Shown here: positions 1 through 5,165 of the stretch, one piece after another
Layout of the letters: each line of letters begins with the position of its first letter
How positions within the stretch are numbered: position 1 is the first letter of the stretch
Assembly (NCBI GenBank): GCA_001791615.1
Contig: MGEY01000025.1
Location: forward strand, 1-9,027
DNA from: Candidatus Uhrbacteria bacterium RIFOXYA2_FULL_40_9
GTDB lineage: Bacteria > Patescibacteriota > Patescibacteriia > UBA9934 > GWF2-40-263
Direction of reading: 5' to 3'
Length of the DNA stretch: 9,027 bases
Position numbers and translations under genes: made by a program
The notes under the pieces: model-generated
Told to the model about the DNA's origin: nothing
Databases searched by the model: none
Seen by the model: only the letters and a program-made list of their open reading frames with translations

Positions 1-85
1 GGACAGCCCCATACCCGCGTTGTTTTAATCCTTCAACCAATCCTTTATTTAATTTTGGTTCGTCTTCAACAACAAGAAGTTTCAT
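1..85 (-). CDS. Response regulator, N-terminal fragment (runs off the window)
   Basis: Only the first 28 codons are present, read leftward from an ATG at 85-83. The peptide begins MKLLVVEDEPKLNKGL and continues into a QRGY segment, the classic first strand, acidic pocket (E8, D9) and first helix of a receiver domain. The wording is closest to OmpR/PhoB-type regulators, which usually carry a C-terminal winged-helix DNA-binding domain; that half lies outside the window, so the output type is inferred. A sensor kinase partner would be expected nearby. There is no Shine-Dalgarno site; a -10-like box sits 8 nt before the ATG, so the mRNA may be leaderless. Confidence 0.85.
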   Translation of the reverse strand, partial: MKLLVVEDEPKLNKGLVEGLKQRGYGAV

Positions 86-93
86 AGAAATAC

Positions 94-99
94 AGTATA
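94..99 (-). promoter_or_regulatory. Candidate -10 box of the response regulator gene
   Basis: TATACT on the minus strand lies 8 nt before the ATG. The stretch TTATACTGTATTTCTATG is almost identical to the smpB start region. No good -35 box is visible. This geometry would start the transcript at or next to the ATG. Confidence 0.5.
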
Positions 100-207
100 A
101 ATAGGGAATCATGAAGAAATGATGAAGATTCATTTCTCTTTAAAATAGACTAGCGCGTCAAGATATATACGTAAAGGGATTTAAGTAGGGTGCACTGAGT
201 GTAGAAC

Positions 208-338
208 ATCCTGCTCCACAGGATTTACGACTGATCCGTCGCCCCGCTTGCCCTAAGGCGCGCGGGTCGCTCCGATATGAACTTTGTTCATATCGCGTTC
301 GCTCGCTCGGGAAAGGCAAAGCTTTGCTTTGTCTTTCC
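208..338. repeat. Array of four hairpins
   Basis: Four stem-loops follow one another within 131 bp. Hairpin 1, 208-224: 6-bp stem, loop CTCCA. Hairpin 2, 243-266: GC-rich 9-bp stem with one mismatch and one wobble, loop CTAA. Hairpin 3, 273-295: perfect 10-bp stem CGATATGAAC, loop TTT. Hairpin 4, 310-338: 12-bp stem with one G-T wobble, loop CTTTG. Hairpins 3 and 4 are each followed by a run containing CGCTCGCTC. No U-tract follows any of them, so they do not look like terminators. They could be a structured RNA or a palindromic intergenic repeat of REP type; function unknown. Confidence 0.6.
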
Positions 339-566
339 GCTCGCTCACTCACGCATAAGAAGTTGTCCTGGCGGTGTCTGTGGGTTTAGTACCGCCGTTC
401 TAGGGGTCTTTGAAGGGATTTTTAACGATAAGTTCGGAAGCAATTTTGAGGCATGTGGGTCGGGCTACTTCCCGCAGATTTTACGGAAGAAGTAAACGTT
501 CCTCCATACTCTAAATACCGCAAAAATGCTATTAATGTGTTGTTAAGAAAAGTTGTATATAAACAA

Positions 567-908
567 TTAATTTTGCCACCGTACCGCGTCTTGAATGAGC
601 GCGGCGCAGTAGTCATCGTAACGTTTATTGAGGAGATCGAGTGGCGCGTGTGTTGGAAGGGTCGCGTTGAAGGAGTCAAAAAGATAGTGCCCGTCAGGTG
701 TGTCTCGACGAGCGGTTGCGTATACATTCCAATCAATCGGCGATTGTAGACATGCTACACAGACTGTGGCGTGTAAAATAAGCTCGTTAATGTTGCGTTC
801 TCCACCTGGAGGAGCCCAGTGAAAATGAGCTTTTCGTTGGCGCGTGTTTGTTCGATCGTCCCTGTGGACGAAACCACACTGCACACACGTTTCTAAAAGT
901 TGTTGCAT
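567..908 (-). CDS. Small Cys/His-rich protein, possible zinc binder, unknown function
   Basis: This 113-residue protein matches no family I recognise. It has two CxxC pairs (C8/C11 in CVQCG and C50/C53 in CVAC) with H28, H30 and H46 between or beside them, a layout that would suit one structural zinc site. The C-terminal half is acidic and Trp/Tyr-containing, with no membrane segment. The gene starts 9 nt after the stop codon of the GIY-YIG gene on the same strand, so the two are probably co-transcribed. The ribosome site is weak (AGAAAAG just before the ATG). Overlapping open frames exist on both strands; this one is preferred for its paired cysteines and tight spacing behind a real gene. 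Confidence 0.55.
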   Translation of the reverse strand: MQQLLETCVQCGFVHRDDRTNTRQRKAHFHWAPPGGERNINELILHATVCVACLQSPIDWNVYATARRDTPDGHYLFDSFNATLPTHAPLDLLNKRYDDYCAALIQDAVRWQN

Positions 909-917
909 ACTTTTCTG

Positions 918-1175
918 TTATTTTGATTCAAGATAGTACCTCATTTGCTTTTTTAGAAATCTCCATCCTGAACCACTTTTCAAAAATCTCTCTCGTCCCA
1001 TAGCGTCCTCTTTTAAGAGGTATACTTCATAATAAATCTGTTTCCACGGTCCACGATTTGATGTAGAAGTATTCCCGTTTTGATTATGTTTCTTTAGCCG
1101 TGCATGTAAGTCGCTTGAGTAGCCGATATACCACTTGTTTGACGTTTCGCTCTCAATTAGATAGACGTAAAACAT
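918..1175 (-). CDS. Stand-alone GIY-YIG domain protein
   Basis: The 85 residues form one GIY-YIG nuclease-like domain. The first strand reads FYVYLIES in place of the literal GIY, followed by WYIGYSSDLHARLKKH (YIG at 16-18, conserved R26), then a GPWKQIYYEVYLLKEDA segment and RERFLKSGSGWRFLKK (59-75), whose Glu62 is a candidate metal-binding residue. This is the small UvrC-like single-domain type; family members are putative DNA endonucleases, usually without known substrate. Length is normal for the type. There is no Shine-Dalgarno site; an extended -10 lies 8 nt before the ATG, suggesting a leaderless transcript. The Cys-rich small gene follows directly. Domain assignment is secure, biological role is not. 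Confidence 0.9.
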   Translation of the reverse strand: MFYVYLIESETSNKWYIGYSSDLHARLKKHNQNGNTSTSNRGPWKQIYYEVYLLKEDAMGRERFLKSGSGWRFLKKQMRYYLESK

Positions 1176-1183
1176 AAGTTTGT

Positions 1184-1192
1184 ATTGTATCA
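1184..1192 (-). promoter_or_regulatory. Extended -10 promoter element of the GIY-YIG gene
   Basis: TGATACAAT on the minus strand: a TGn extension plus TACAAT, 8 nt before the ATG. The -35 region is poor, which fits an extended -10 promoter. The position predicts a leaderless mRNA. Confidence 0.55.
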
Positions 1193-1201
1193 GTATGGCT
1201 T

Positions 1202-1311
1202 GCCACGTGAATCCCGGCGATCATCATCGTGCCACGTAAAATCAACTCACTGACGTTCGTTGATCACGTGGCTACGTAAAAACCCCAGACAAGCTGGGAT
1301 TTTTACGTGGC
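1202..1311. repeat. Cluster of four GCCACGT repeats in inverted pairs beside tRNA-Asp
   Basis: GCCACGT occurs at 1202-1208 and 1231-1237 on the plus strand and at 1266-1272 and 1305-1311 on the minus strand. The last copy contains the tRNA discriminator and CCA. The second and third copies bracket a palindrome with arms GCCACGTAAAATCAAC and GTTGATCACGTGGC; the fourth forms the foot of the tRNA terminator hairpin. Three copies are followed by an A-rich ATC or AAT sequence, so they may be partial duplications of the tRNA 3' end. Confidence 0.65.
1274..1308 (-). terminator. Intrinsic terminator of tRNA-Asp
   Basis: The stem starts ACGTAAAAATCCCAG and closes with CTGGGG plus TTTTTACGT around loop CTTGT. 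Counting one U-G pair it is 15 bp on the minus strand. The first base of the stem is the terminal A of the tRNA CCA, so the terminator abuts the mature 3' end. The hairpin is nearly symmetrical and might also act on plus-strand transcripts. Confidence 0.8.
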
Positions 1312-1384
1312 GGACCGGACGGGACTCGAACCCGCGATCTTCGCCGTGACAGGGCGACGTGTTAACCAACTACACTACCGATCC
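1308..1384 (-). tRNA. tRNA-Asp (anticodon GTC), CCA encoded
   Basis: A complete cloverleaf reads on the minus strand. The acceptor stem GGATCGG pairs with CCGGTCC (one T-G wobble); the D stem is GTGT/ACAC with loop AGTTGGTTA; the anticodon stem TCGCC/GGCGA closes loop CTGTCAC, giving anticodon GTC for Asp; the variable loop is AGATC; the T stem GCGGG/CCCGT closes loop TTCGAGT. Discriminator G73, the aspartate identity base, is followed by an encoded CCA. Its own promoter lies just upstream and an intrinsic terminator immediately downstream, so it is a single-gene unit. Confidence 0.97.
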
Positions 1385-1399
1385 ATGAAATGTGGAAAA

Positions 1400-1428
1400 A
1401 TAATAGCATAGAGACCTTCTCTTTGCAA
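1400..1428 (-). promoter_or_regulatory. Promoter of tRNA-Asp
   Basis: Minus-strand TTGCAA (1428-1423), a 17-nt spacer, then TATTAT (1405-1400). Transcription would begin about 9 nt before the tRNA 5' end, leaving a short leader for RNase P. Confidence 0.75.
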
Positions 1429-1476
1429 GAGCGCGTTCTCTTTCATTTCCTTGTTGATTTTAGTATTTCTTCTGAT

Positions 1477-1505
1477 TTGCGGTTCATTTCAATATTTTGT
1501 ATGAT
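1477..1505 (+). promoter_or_regulatory. Promoter of the 62-aa membrane protein gene
   Basis: TTGCGG (1477-1482), a 17-nt spacer and TATGAT (1500-1505). The expected transcript start near 1512 falls after the upstream possible TTG start at 1497, which argues that translation begins at 1542. Confidence 0.65.
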
Positions 1506-1541
1506 GTTGACCGGTTCTTTCCTACCAAAAGAGGTGACATC

Positions 1542-1730
1542 TTGAGTCTTTCCAAACTTCCCCCAGATGCAACAGATGAACAAGTGATCAATTGGATCAC
1601 AAAACAGCCCTGCGTGCGTCCGATCGTGGATACATTTTCAAATCCTCAATCAGTTGTTTTCGTTATTCTCATCACACTTCTTTTTATTGGTATTCTCGTT
1701 TGTTTCCTTACTTCTCACACCCTTCTTTAG
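1542..1730 (+). CDS. Small single-pass membrane protein, unknown function
   Basis: I do not recognise this 62-residue protein. Starting at the TTG at 1542, it has a soluble N-terminal part of about 32 residues (SLSKLPPDATDEQVINW, probably helical and acidic) and a strongly hydrophobic C-terminal segment from about residue 36 to 58 (VVFVILITLLFIGILVCFL), so it resembles a tail-anchored protein with its N-terminus in the cytoplasm. The start is chosen because AGAGGTG lies 5 nt upstream and a promoter at 1477-1505 would begin transcription near 1512. A longer reading from TTG at 1497 adds 15 residues but would start ahead of that transcript. The stop codon lies within its terminator hairpin, so it is a single-gene unit. 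Confidence 0.7.
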   Translation: MSLSKLPPDATDEQVINWITKQPCVRPIVDTFSNPQSVVFVILITLLFIGILVCFLTSHTLL

Positions 1731-1745
1731 GGTGTTTTCTTTTTA
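1717..1745 (+). terminator. Intrinsic terminator of the 62-aa gene
   Basis: A 7-bp stem ACACCCT/AGGGTGT with loop TCTTT, followed by TTTTCTTTTT. The stop codon TAG lies in the loop and right arm. Confidence 0.85.
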
Positions 1746-1759
1746 TCCACTGAGTAACC

Positions 1760-1788
1760 TTGTTTCAAATAGGGAAGTTCCGTAAACT
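1760..1788 (+). promoter_or_regulatory. Candidate promoter upstream of the guaB1 leader
   Basis: TTGTTT (1760-1765), a 17-nt spacer and TAAACT (1783-1788). It is the best promoter-like match between the previous terminator and guaB1 and would start a transcript near 1795. Confidence 0.45.
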
Positions 1789-1807
1789 AGGGAAGGTTTT
1801 GAATGAC

Positions 1808-1897
1808 ATGAAAGATGTAATGATTGACGAATTTATCTCTCAAAAAAAGGAGAGCAGTCTCTCTGTCTGTTTAGAAAAATTTGAAAAACTTTATTGA
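1808..1897 (+). CDS. Possible 29-residue leader peptide or small protein before guaB1
   Basis: An ATG at 1808 opens a 29-codon frame (MKDVMIDEFISQ then KKESSLSV, ending LEKFEKLY) that stops at 1895-1897, seven nt before a terminator hairpin. GGGAAGG lies 11 nt before the ATG, a loose but usable ribosome site. The peptide is charged, probably helical and has no known motif or run of regulatory codons. It may be a leader peptide coupled to the terminator, an independent small protein, or chance. Confidence 0.35.
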   Translation: MKDVMIDEFISQKKESSLSVCLEKFEKLY

Positions 1898-1903
1898 TTC
1901 ATT

Positions 1904-1928
1904 CGGCAATTTTTGCCGTTTTTTCTTT
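1904..1928 (+). terminator. Terminator or attenuator 3 nt before the guaB1 start codon
   Basis: Perfect 6-bp stem CGGCAA/TTGCCG with loop TTT, then TTTTTTCTTT. The U-tract runs up to the guaB1 ATG at 1932, leaving no room for a Shine-Dalgarno site or an ordinary promoter after it. It either ends a short upstream transcript or attenuates guaB1. Confidence 0.7.
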
Positions 1929-1931
1929 CTT

Positions 1932-3374
1932 ATGCAATTTTTTCACCCTCATGATGTTCATCGTGAACTCACTTATCAGGATGTCTTTCTTTTTCCAGCT
2001 TATTCAGAAGTAGGATCTCGAATGAATGTGGATTTGCATCCAAAGAGTTGTCTTCCTTTAACACTCCCTCTAGTTGTTTCCAATATGAACTCCGTGGCTG
2101 GAAAGCGTATGGCAGAAACCGTAACACGTCGTGGTGGGCTAGTTGTTTTGCCACAAGATAAACCTATGTCCTATTTGAAGGAAGTAGTGCGTAGCATAAA
2201 GACGAGTCATCCGGTTTTTGAAACTTCAGTCACACTCGAAGAAACAGAGTCTATTCAGACGGCTTTGAACCTAATTAACAAACGTTCTCATGGGGCTGTG
2301 GTCGTTATTGATGTACAAAGGCGTCCGGTTGGAATATTTACAGAAAAAGATGCACGACAAAAAGATCGGTACTTGCGTCTTTCACAAGTGATGACTCGTA
2401 ACCTTGAAACATTGGAAGATACCGTGAGTCTTCGTGATGCTTATGCAACACTTGAAAAACGACGATTAAAGATTCTTCCTGTGGTTGATGATCAAGGAGT
2501 GCTCAAAGGGGTGCTTACACGAAAAGGGATTCTTCGCTCGACTTGGTATCAACCATCCTTGAATACATCTCAAGAGTTTTATACGGCCGCAGCCGTGGGG
2601 GTGAATGGAGATTTACAAAAGAAAGTTGAGACATTATTAGAAATGGGGGTTGATTTGATTGTTCTTGATACGGCTCATGGGCATCAGAAGCGCATGCTTG
2701 AGGCGATTCGATTTGTGCGTGGTTTAATAGGAAATGAAAGACCTTTATGTGCGGGGAACATTGTCACTGAACAAGCTGCCGTGGATTTTTTGGAAGCAGG
2801 AGCGAATATTCTTAAAGTGGGAGTTGGGCCTGGAGCGGCTTGTACAACGCGTATGGTCACAGGAATGGGGCGTCCACAATTTAGTGCGGTTTATCATGTT
2901 TCTCAAATGGCTCGTCAAGCTGGAGGAGAAGTCTGGGCTGATGGAGGTTGTCGTCATCCACGCGATGTTGTTCTCGCTCTTGCAGCGGGAGCTCACTGTG
3001 CCATGATTGGAAGTTGGTTTGCAGGAACCTATGAAAGCCCAGCCGATGTTCAACGTGATGGAGAAGGAAAACTTTTTAAAGAACATTTTGGCATGGCTTC
3101 TTCACGTGCTGTGAGTGATCGCACAGAAGCACTCGAGCCGTTTGATCAAGATCAAAAACGTTTGTTTGCCGAAGGGATTAGTCAAGGAAAAATGTCTTTG
3201 AAAGAAGGGGAGGAAAGTGTTGAAGATTGTATAGATTTGATTGTAGCAGGTCTGCGTAGCGCCTGTTCCTATGCTGGTGCGAATGATCTTGAAGAATTAT
3301 ATGAAAAAGCCATTGTGGGTGTGCAAACGCTTGCGGGTTTTCGAGAAGGGCAAGCTGTTCCAGAAAGATGGTAA
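1932..3374 (+). CDS. guaB1: GuaB1-type IMP dehydrogenase/GMP reductase family protein with CBS pair
   Basis: The 480-residue protein is a full-length (beta/alpha)8 IMPDH/GMPR enzyme with a CBS pair inserted at about 94-203. The catalytic loop is VGPGAACTTRMVTG with Cys304 as nucleophile; WADGG (D337) and GS (360-361) bind the nucleotide phosphate; SNMNSVAG (50-57) and DTAHGH (246-251) are typical barrel-edge motifs. Stretches such as GRPQFSAV, WADGG-RHPRDV-LALAAGA, MIGSWFAGTYESP and the C-terminal AGF-EG-P--W match the actinobacterial GuaB1 subgroup; the mycobacterial member has been reported to be a GMP reductase. In keeping with that, the Arg-Tyr dyad of true IMP dehydrogenases is Arg-Thr here (SDRTEA, 395-400). 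The likely reaction is NADPH-dependent GMP to IMP; IMP dehydrogenase activity cannot be excluded. The ATG at 1932 fits the family N-terminus better than TTG at 1881. There is no ribosome site, and a terminator lies just upstream. Confidence 0.88.
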   Translation: MQFFHPHDVHRELTYQDVFLFPAYSEVGSRMNVDLHPKSCLPLTLPLVVSNMNSVAGKRMAETVTRRGGLVVLPQDKPMSYLKEVVRSIKTSHPVFETSVTLEETESIQTALNLINKRSHGAVVVIDVQRRPVGIFTEKDARQKDRYLRLSQVMTRNLETLEDTVSLRDAYATLEKRRLKILPVVDDQGVLKGVLTRKGILRSTWYQPSLNTSQEFYTAAAVGVNGDLQKKVETLLEMGVDLIVLDTAHGHQKRMLEAIRFVRGLIGNERPLCAGNIVTEQAAVDFLEAGANILKVGVGPGAACTTRMVTGMGRPQFSAVYHVSQMARQAGGEVWADGGCRHPRDVVLALAAGAHCAMIGSWFAGTYESPADVQRDGEGKLFKEHFGMASSRAVSDRTEALEPFDQDQKRLFAEGISQGKMSLKEGEESVEDCIDLIVAGLRSACSYAGANDLEELYEKAIVGVQTLAGFREGQAVPERW

Positions 3375-3375
3375 G

Positions 3376-3403
3376 AAAAATAGCCTCTTATGAGGCTATT
3401 TTT
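3376..3403. terminator. Bidirectional terminator between guaB1 and the rluF-like gene
   Basis: Perfect 12-bp stem AAAAATAGCCTC/GAGGCTATTTTT with loop TTAT between two convergent genes. It provides a U-tract in both directions, and the stop codon of the minus-strand gene lies inside the right arm. Confidence 0.92.
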
Positions 3404-4109
3404 CTTTAGAGATTCCAAGTTGATACTTCAGTGTACGCAGTTCTTGACTTGTGAGTTTTCGCCATTTTCCTTCTTGGAGATTTTTGAGATGAATATTCAG
3501 GATGCGGATACGTTTTAGGGAAGTCACGGTATATCCAAGAGCTTCACACATACGACGAATTTGACGATTACGTCCTTCTGTGAGGGTGAGACGGAATTGG
3601 TGATCTGTAAGTTTTATGGCTTTAGAAGGGGCAGTTTTCTTTTCATCAATTTTAATACCTTGTTCCATTTTTTTTAGATCGATTCCTTTGAGAGATTCTT
3701 CCACTTCCACAAGATATTCTTTTTCATGTTCATATTTTGGGTGCATAAGACGATTAGCAAGCTCTCCGTCATTTGTCAGTAAGAGGAGACCAGAAGAAAT
3801 AACATCTAAGCGTCCGATTGGGAAAATACGTTCGGGGTAATTAATAAAAGAAGTGACATTATCTCTTTTTGAGAGATCAGTCGTAGTAATCATTCCGACA
3901 GGTTTATGAAAAACAAGATAGACCAAGTTTGCTTTTGTTTTTTGTTTTTGATTTTTGAGGACAACCTCATCTTTTTCCGTTACTTGATCGCCTAGGTTTG
4001 CTCTTTTTCCATTAAGAAAAACAAGACCAGCTTTGATAAGTTTGTCTGCTTCACGGCGAGAAGCATAGCCGTGTTCTGCAAGATATTTGTTAATGCGAAT
4101 AGTATTCAT
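3396..4109 (-). CDS. rluF: RluF-like 23S rRNA pseudouridine synthase (RsuA/RluB/RluF family)
   Basis: The 237-residue protein has an S4 RNA-binding domain at 1-50 (RINKYLAEHGYASRREADKLI) and a TruA/RsuA-type catalytic domain. The catalytic motif IGRLD is at 98-102 with Asp102 as nucleophile, followed by SGLLLLTNDG. GRNRQIRRMCEALGY (179-193) and LKRIRI (198-203) are the family's conserved C-terminal motifs. Within the family, HEKEYLV and the last third resemble RluF, which modifies U2604 (and U2605) of 23S rRNA in E. coli; RluB or RluE specificity is possible, so the symbol is tentative. The ATG at 4109 is chosen since the S4 domain begins right after it and a promoter with TATGAT lies 10 nt upstream, making the mRNA nearly leaderless. 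There is no Shine-Dalgarno site. Confidence 0.9.
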   Translation of the reverse strand: MNTIRINKYLAEHGYASRREADKLIKAGLVFLNGKRANLGDQVTEKDEVVLKNQKQKTKANLVYLVFHKPVGMITTTDLSKRDNVTSFINYPERIFPIGRLDVISSGLLLLTNDGELANRLMHPKYEHEKEYLVEVEESLKGIDLKKMEQGIKIDEKKTAPSKAIKLTDHQFRLTLTEGRNRQIRRMCEALGYTVTSLKRIRILNIHLKNLQEGKWRKLTSQELRTLKYQLGISKEK

Positions 4110-4119
4110 AAGTGAGATG

Positions 4120-4148
4120 ATCATAGCGTGAGAAAGGATTTTGAGCAA
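4120..4148 (-). promoter_or_regulatory. Promoter of the rluF-like gene
   Basis: Minus-strand TTGCTC (4148-4143), a 17-nt spacer and TATGAT (4125-4120). It begins directly after the terminator of the upstream gene and predicts a leader of only about 0-4 nt before the ATG at 4109. Confidence 0.7.
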
Positions 4149-4149
4149 G

Positions 4150-4173
4150 AAAAAAGCGTCTCAAGTGAGACGC
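4150..4173 (-). terminator. Intrinsic terminator of the proline-rich membrane protein gene
   Basis: Minus-strand stem GCGTCTC/GAGACGC (7 bp, perfect) with loop ACTT, followed by TTTTTTC. Confidence 0.92.
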
Positions 4174-4182
4174 AAAGAGAAA

Positions 4183-5019
4183 TTACTTCTTCGAAGTCGG
4201 AGCTCGGCCTCTAAGAACACGAGTCTGTTCGGAGGCTGAAGAAGATTCAGGTATTGAAGGATCAATCACCGGAGGAGTTGTTGCTTGTTCTCCCTCGAGC
4301 TGCATCACTTCTTCTGTTTGAGGAGAAATCAAATGAAAGAAAATTGAGGAACTCTTCACAAAGAACCATCCAAAGAATCCTGTACAACTCAGAAAGATCA
4401 CCATCAAGAAGATCAGAAAGCCAGCTATTAGCTTTCGCAAAAACAAAGGAGAAAACGTCCGAGCTTCCGCCTTAGAAGGATCAACAGGAGGAGAAACAGG
4501 GGAGGGTGCTGGGTGTGGCTTTGCTTTTGCAGGGGCTGGGGGTGGAGCAGATCGAGGTGGTGAAGCAGGGGGAGGGGGAGAAGAAGAACGAGGAGGAACT
4601 GGCGAGGCAGGAGGAATTGGGGAAGCTGGTGGAATAGGTCCAACAGGGGGAACTCCCGAAGGAGGCAATCCGACGGAAGGAGATGTTTTGACATTAATAT
4701 TGATCACAGCCAGATTCAAAAGATCTGAAGTGCGCATGAGAGTGATCTGATGGACACCAGGTACAGGATATCCATCTGTTTTGCTCTTAATGAAAAAAAC
4801 AACAGGGTCATCACCGTTGAGTACAGGTGTTGTCAGGAGTGTTTCTGTCAGAATATCATCACCAAATGTGTTGATCGTAAATTCATCACCTTTCTGTCGA
4901 TCAACGTCTGTAATCTCAAGACTCCACTCAAATGGGGTACCAGAGACGATTTCAAGATCCAGTTTAAAATTTTCACTGCAAGAATGGCGGGTTCCATCAA
5001 TGATCAAGGTAATGGCCAT
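4183..5019 (-). CDS. Proline-rich single-pass membrane protein, unknown function
   Basis: The 278-residue protein has four parts. Residues 1-112 are a strand-rich domain (ITLIIDG, EWSLEITDVD, HQITLMRTSD, AVININV) that may be an Ig-like beta sandwich; I recognise no family. Residues 119-181 are a linker with 30 prolines, including PPPP at 148-151 and a repeated IPPASP. Residues 197-221 are one membrane helix (LIAGFLIFLMVIFL then FGWFF). Residues 222-278 are a Ser/Glu-rich tail ending in two lysines. There is no signal peptide, and Arg-Lys precedes the helix, so the N-terminal domain and linker are predicted to be cytoplasmic and the tail outside; this topology is inferred. The start is the ATG at 5019, 7 nt after AGGAG; an in-frame start 18 nt earlier lacks support. 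It has its own promoter and terminator. Confidence 0.85.
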   Translation of the reverse strand: MAITLIIDGTRHSCSENFKLDLEIVSGTPFEWSLEITDVDRQKGDEFTINTFGDDILTETLLTTPVLNGDDPVVFFIKSKTDGYPVPGVHQITLMRTSDLLNLAVININVKTSPSVGLPPSGVPPVGPIPPASPIPPASPVPPRSSSPPPPASPPRSAPPPAPAKAKPHPAPSPVSPPVDPSKAEARTFSPLFLRKLIAGFLIFLMVIFLSCTGFFGWFFVKSSSIFFHLISPQTEEVMQLEGEQATTPPVIDPSIPESSSASEQTRVLRGRAPTSKK

Positions 5020-5075
5020 GGGGAAGCTCCTTTGCAAGGGTTGTAGAAGAACGAGTACTCGAAATTGAGCTTTTA

Positions 5076-5104
5076 ACCCTAGTCAAGCATGTCGTTTTTG
5101 TCAA
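5076..5104 (-). promoter_or_regulatory. Promoter of the proline-rich membrane protein gene
   Basis: Minus-strand TTGACA (5104-5099), a 17-nt spacer and TAGGGT (5081-5076). The leader would be about 50 nt and ends in a clear AAAGGAG ribosome site. Confidence 0.75.
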
Positions 5105-5126
5105 GGTTAGAGAAAAGGTTAGAGAA
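5103..5126. repeat. Two tandem copies of a 12-bp unit
   Basis: AAGGTTAGAGAA is repeated exactly at 5103-5114 and 5115-5126, then continues AAG. It lies between a terminator and the -35 box of the next promoter and looks like a simple slippage duplication. Confidence 0.8.
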
Positions 5127-5127
5127 A

Positions 5128-5153
5128 AGAAAAAGCACCCCGTACGGGTGCTT
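5128..5153 (-). terminator. Intrinsic terminator of the 158-aa gene
   Basis: Minus-strand 8-bp stem AAGCACCC/GGGTGCTT with loop GTACG, followed by a T-rich run (TTTTTCTTTTC). Confidence 0.9.
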
Positions 5154-5165
5154 CTGCGCGGTTGT

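Larger units (their letters stand above)
86..566. other. Non-coding stretch with no convincing gene
   Basis: Open frames here are short, overlap each other on both strands and carry no recognisable motif or ribosome site. The notable content is the hairpin array at 208-338. Nothing clear is seen between 340 and 566; no terminator was found after the small gene that ends at 567. Confidence 0.5.

Noticed and set aside
200..300. Degenerate tRNA in the hairpin region
   Set aside because: No T-arm or acceptor stem can be drawn; only independent hairpins.
158..352. Minus-strand frame of 64 codons across the hairpin region
   Set aside because: It runs through four hairpins, which explain its odd composition; no motif or ribosome site.
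453..749. Plus-strand open frame of 98 codons
   Set aside because: It overlaps the minus-strand Cys-rich gene, has no ribosome site or motif, and its start lies in non-coding sequence.
1202..1311. CRISPR-like array
   Set aside because: The repeats are 7 bp and in opposite orientations with unequal spacing, so they form palindromes, not an array.
1881..1931. Upstream TTG start for guaB1 adding 17 residues
   Set aside because: The extra residues would be encoded by a terminator hairpin, and the family N-terminus aligns with the ATG at 1932.
4428..4694. Leucine/proline-rich frame of 88 codons on the minus strand
   Set aside because: It is the shifted-frame shadow of the proline-rich linker of the 278-aa protein.
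5103..5126. Tandem 12-bp repeat as a regulator-binding site
   Set aside because: Only two copies, not palindromic, and best explained by slippage; kept only as a repeat.
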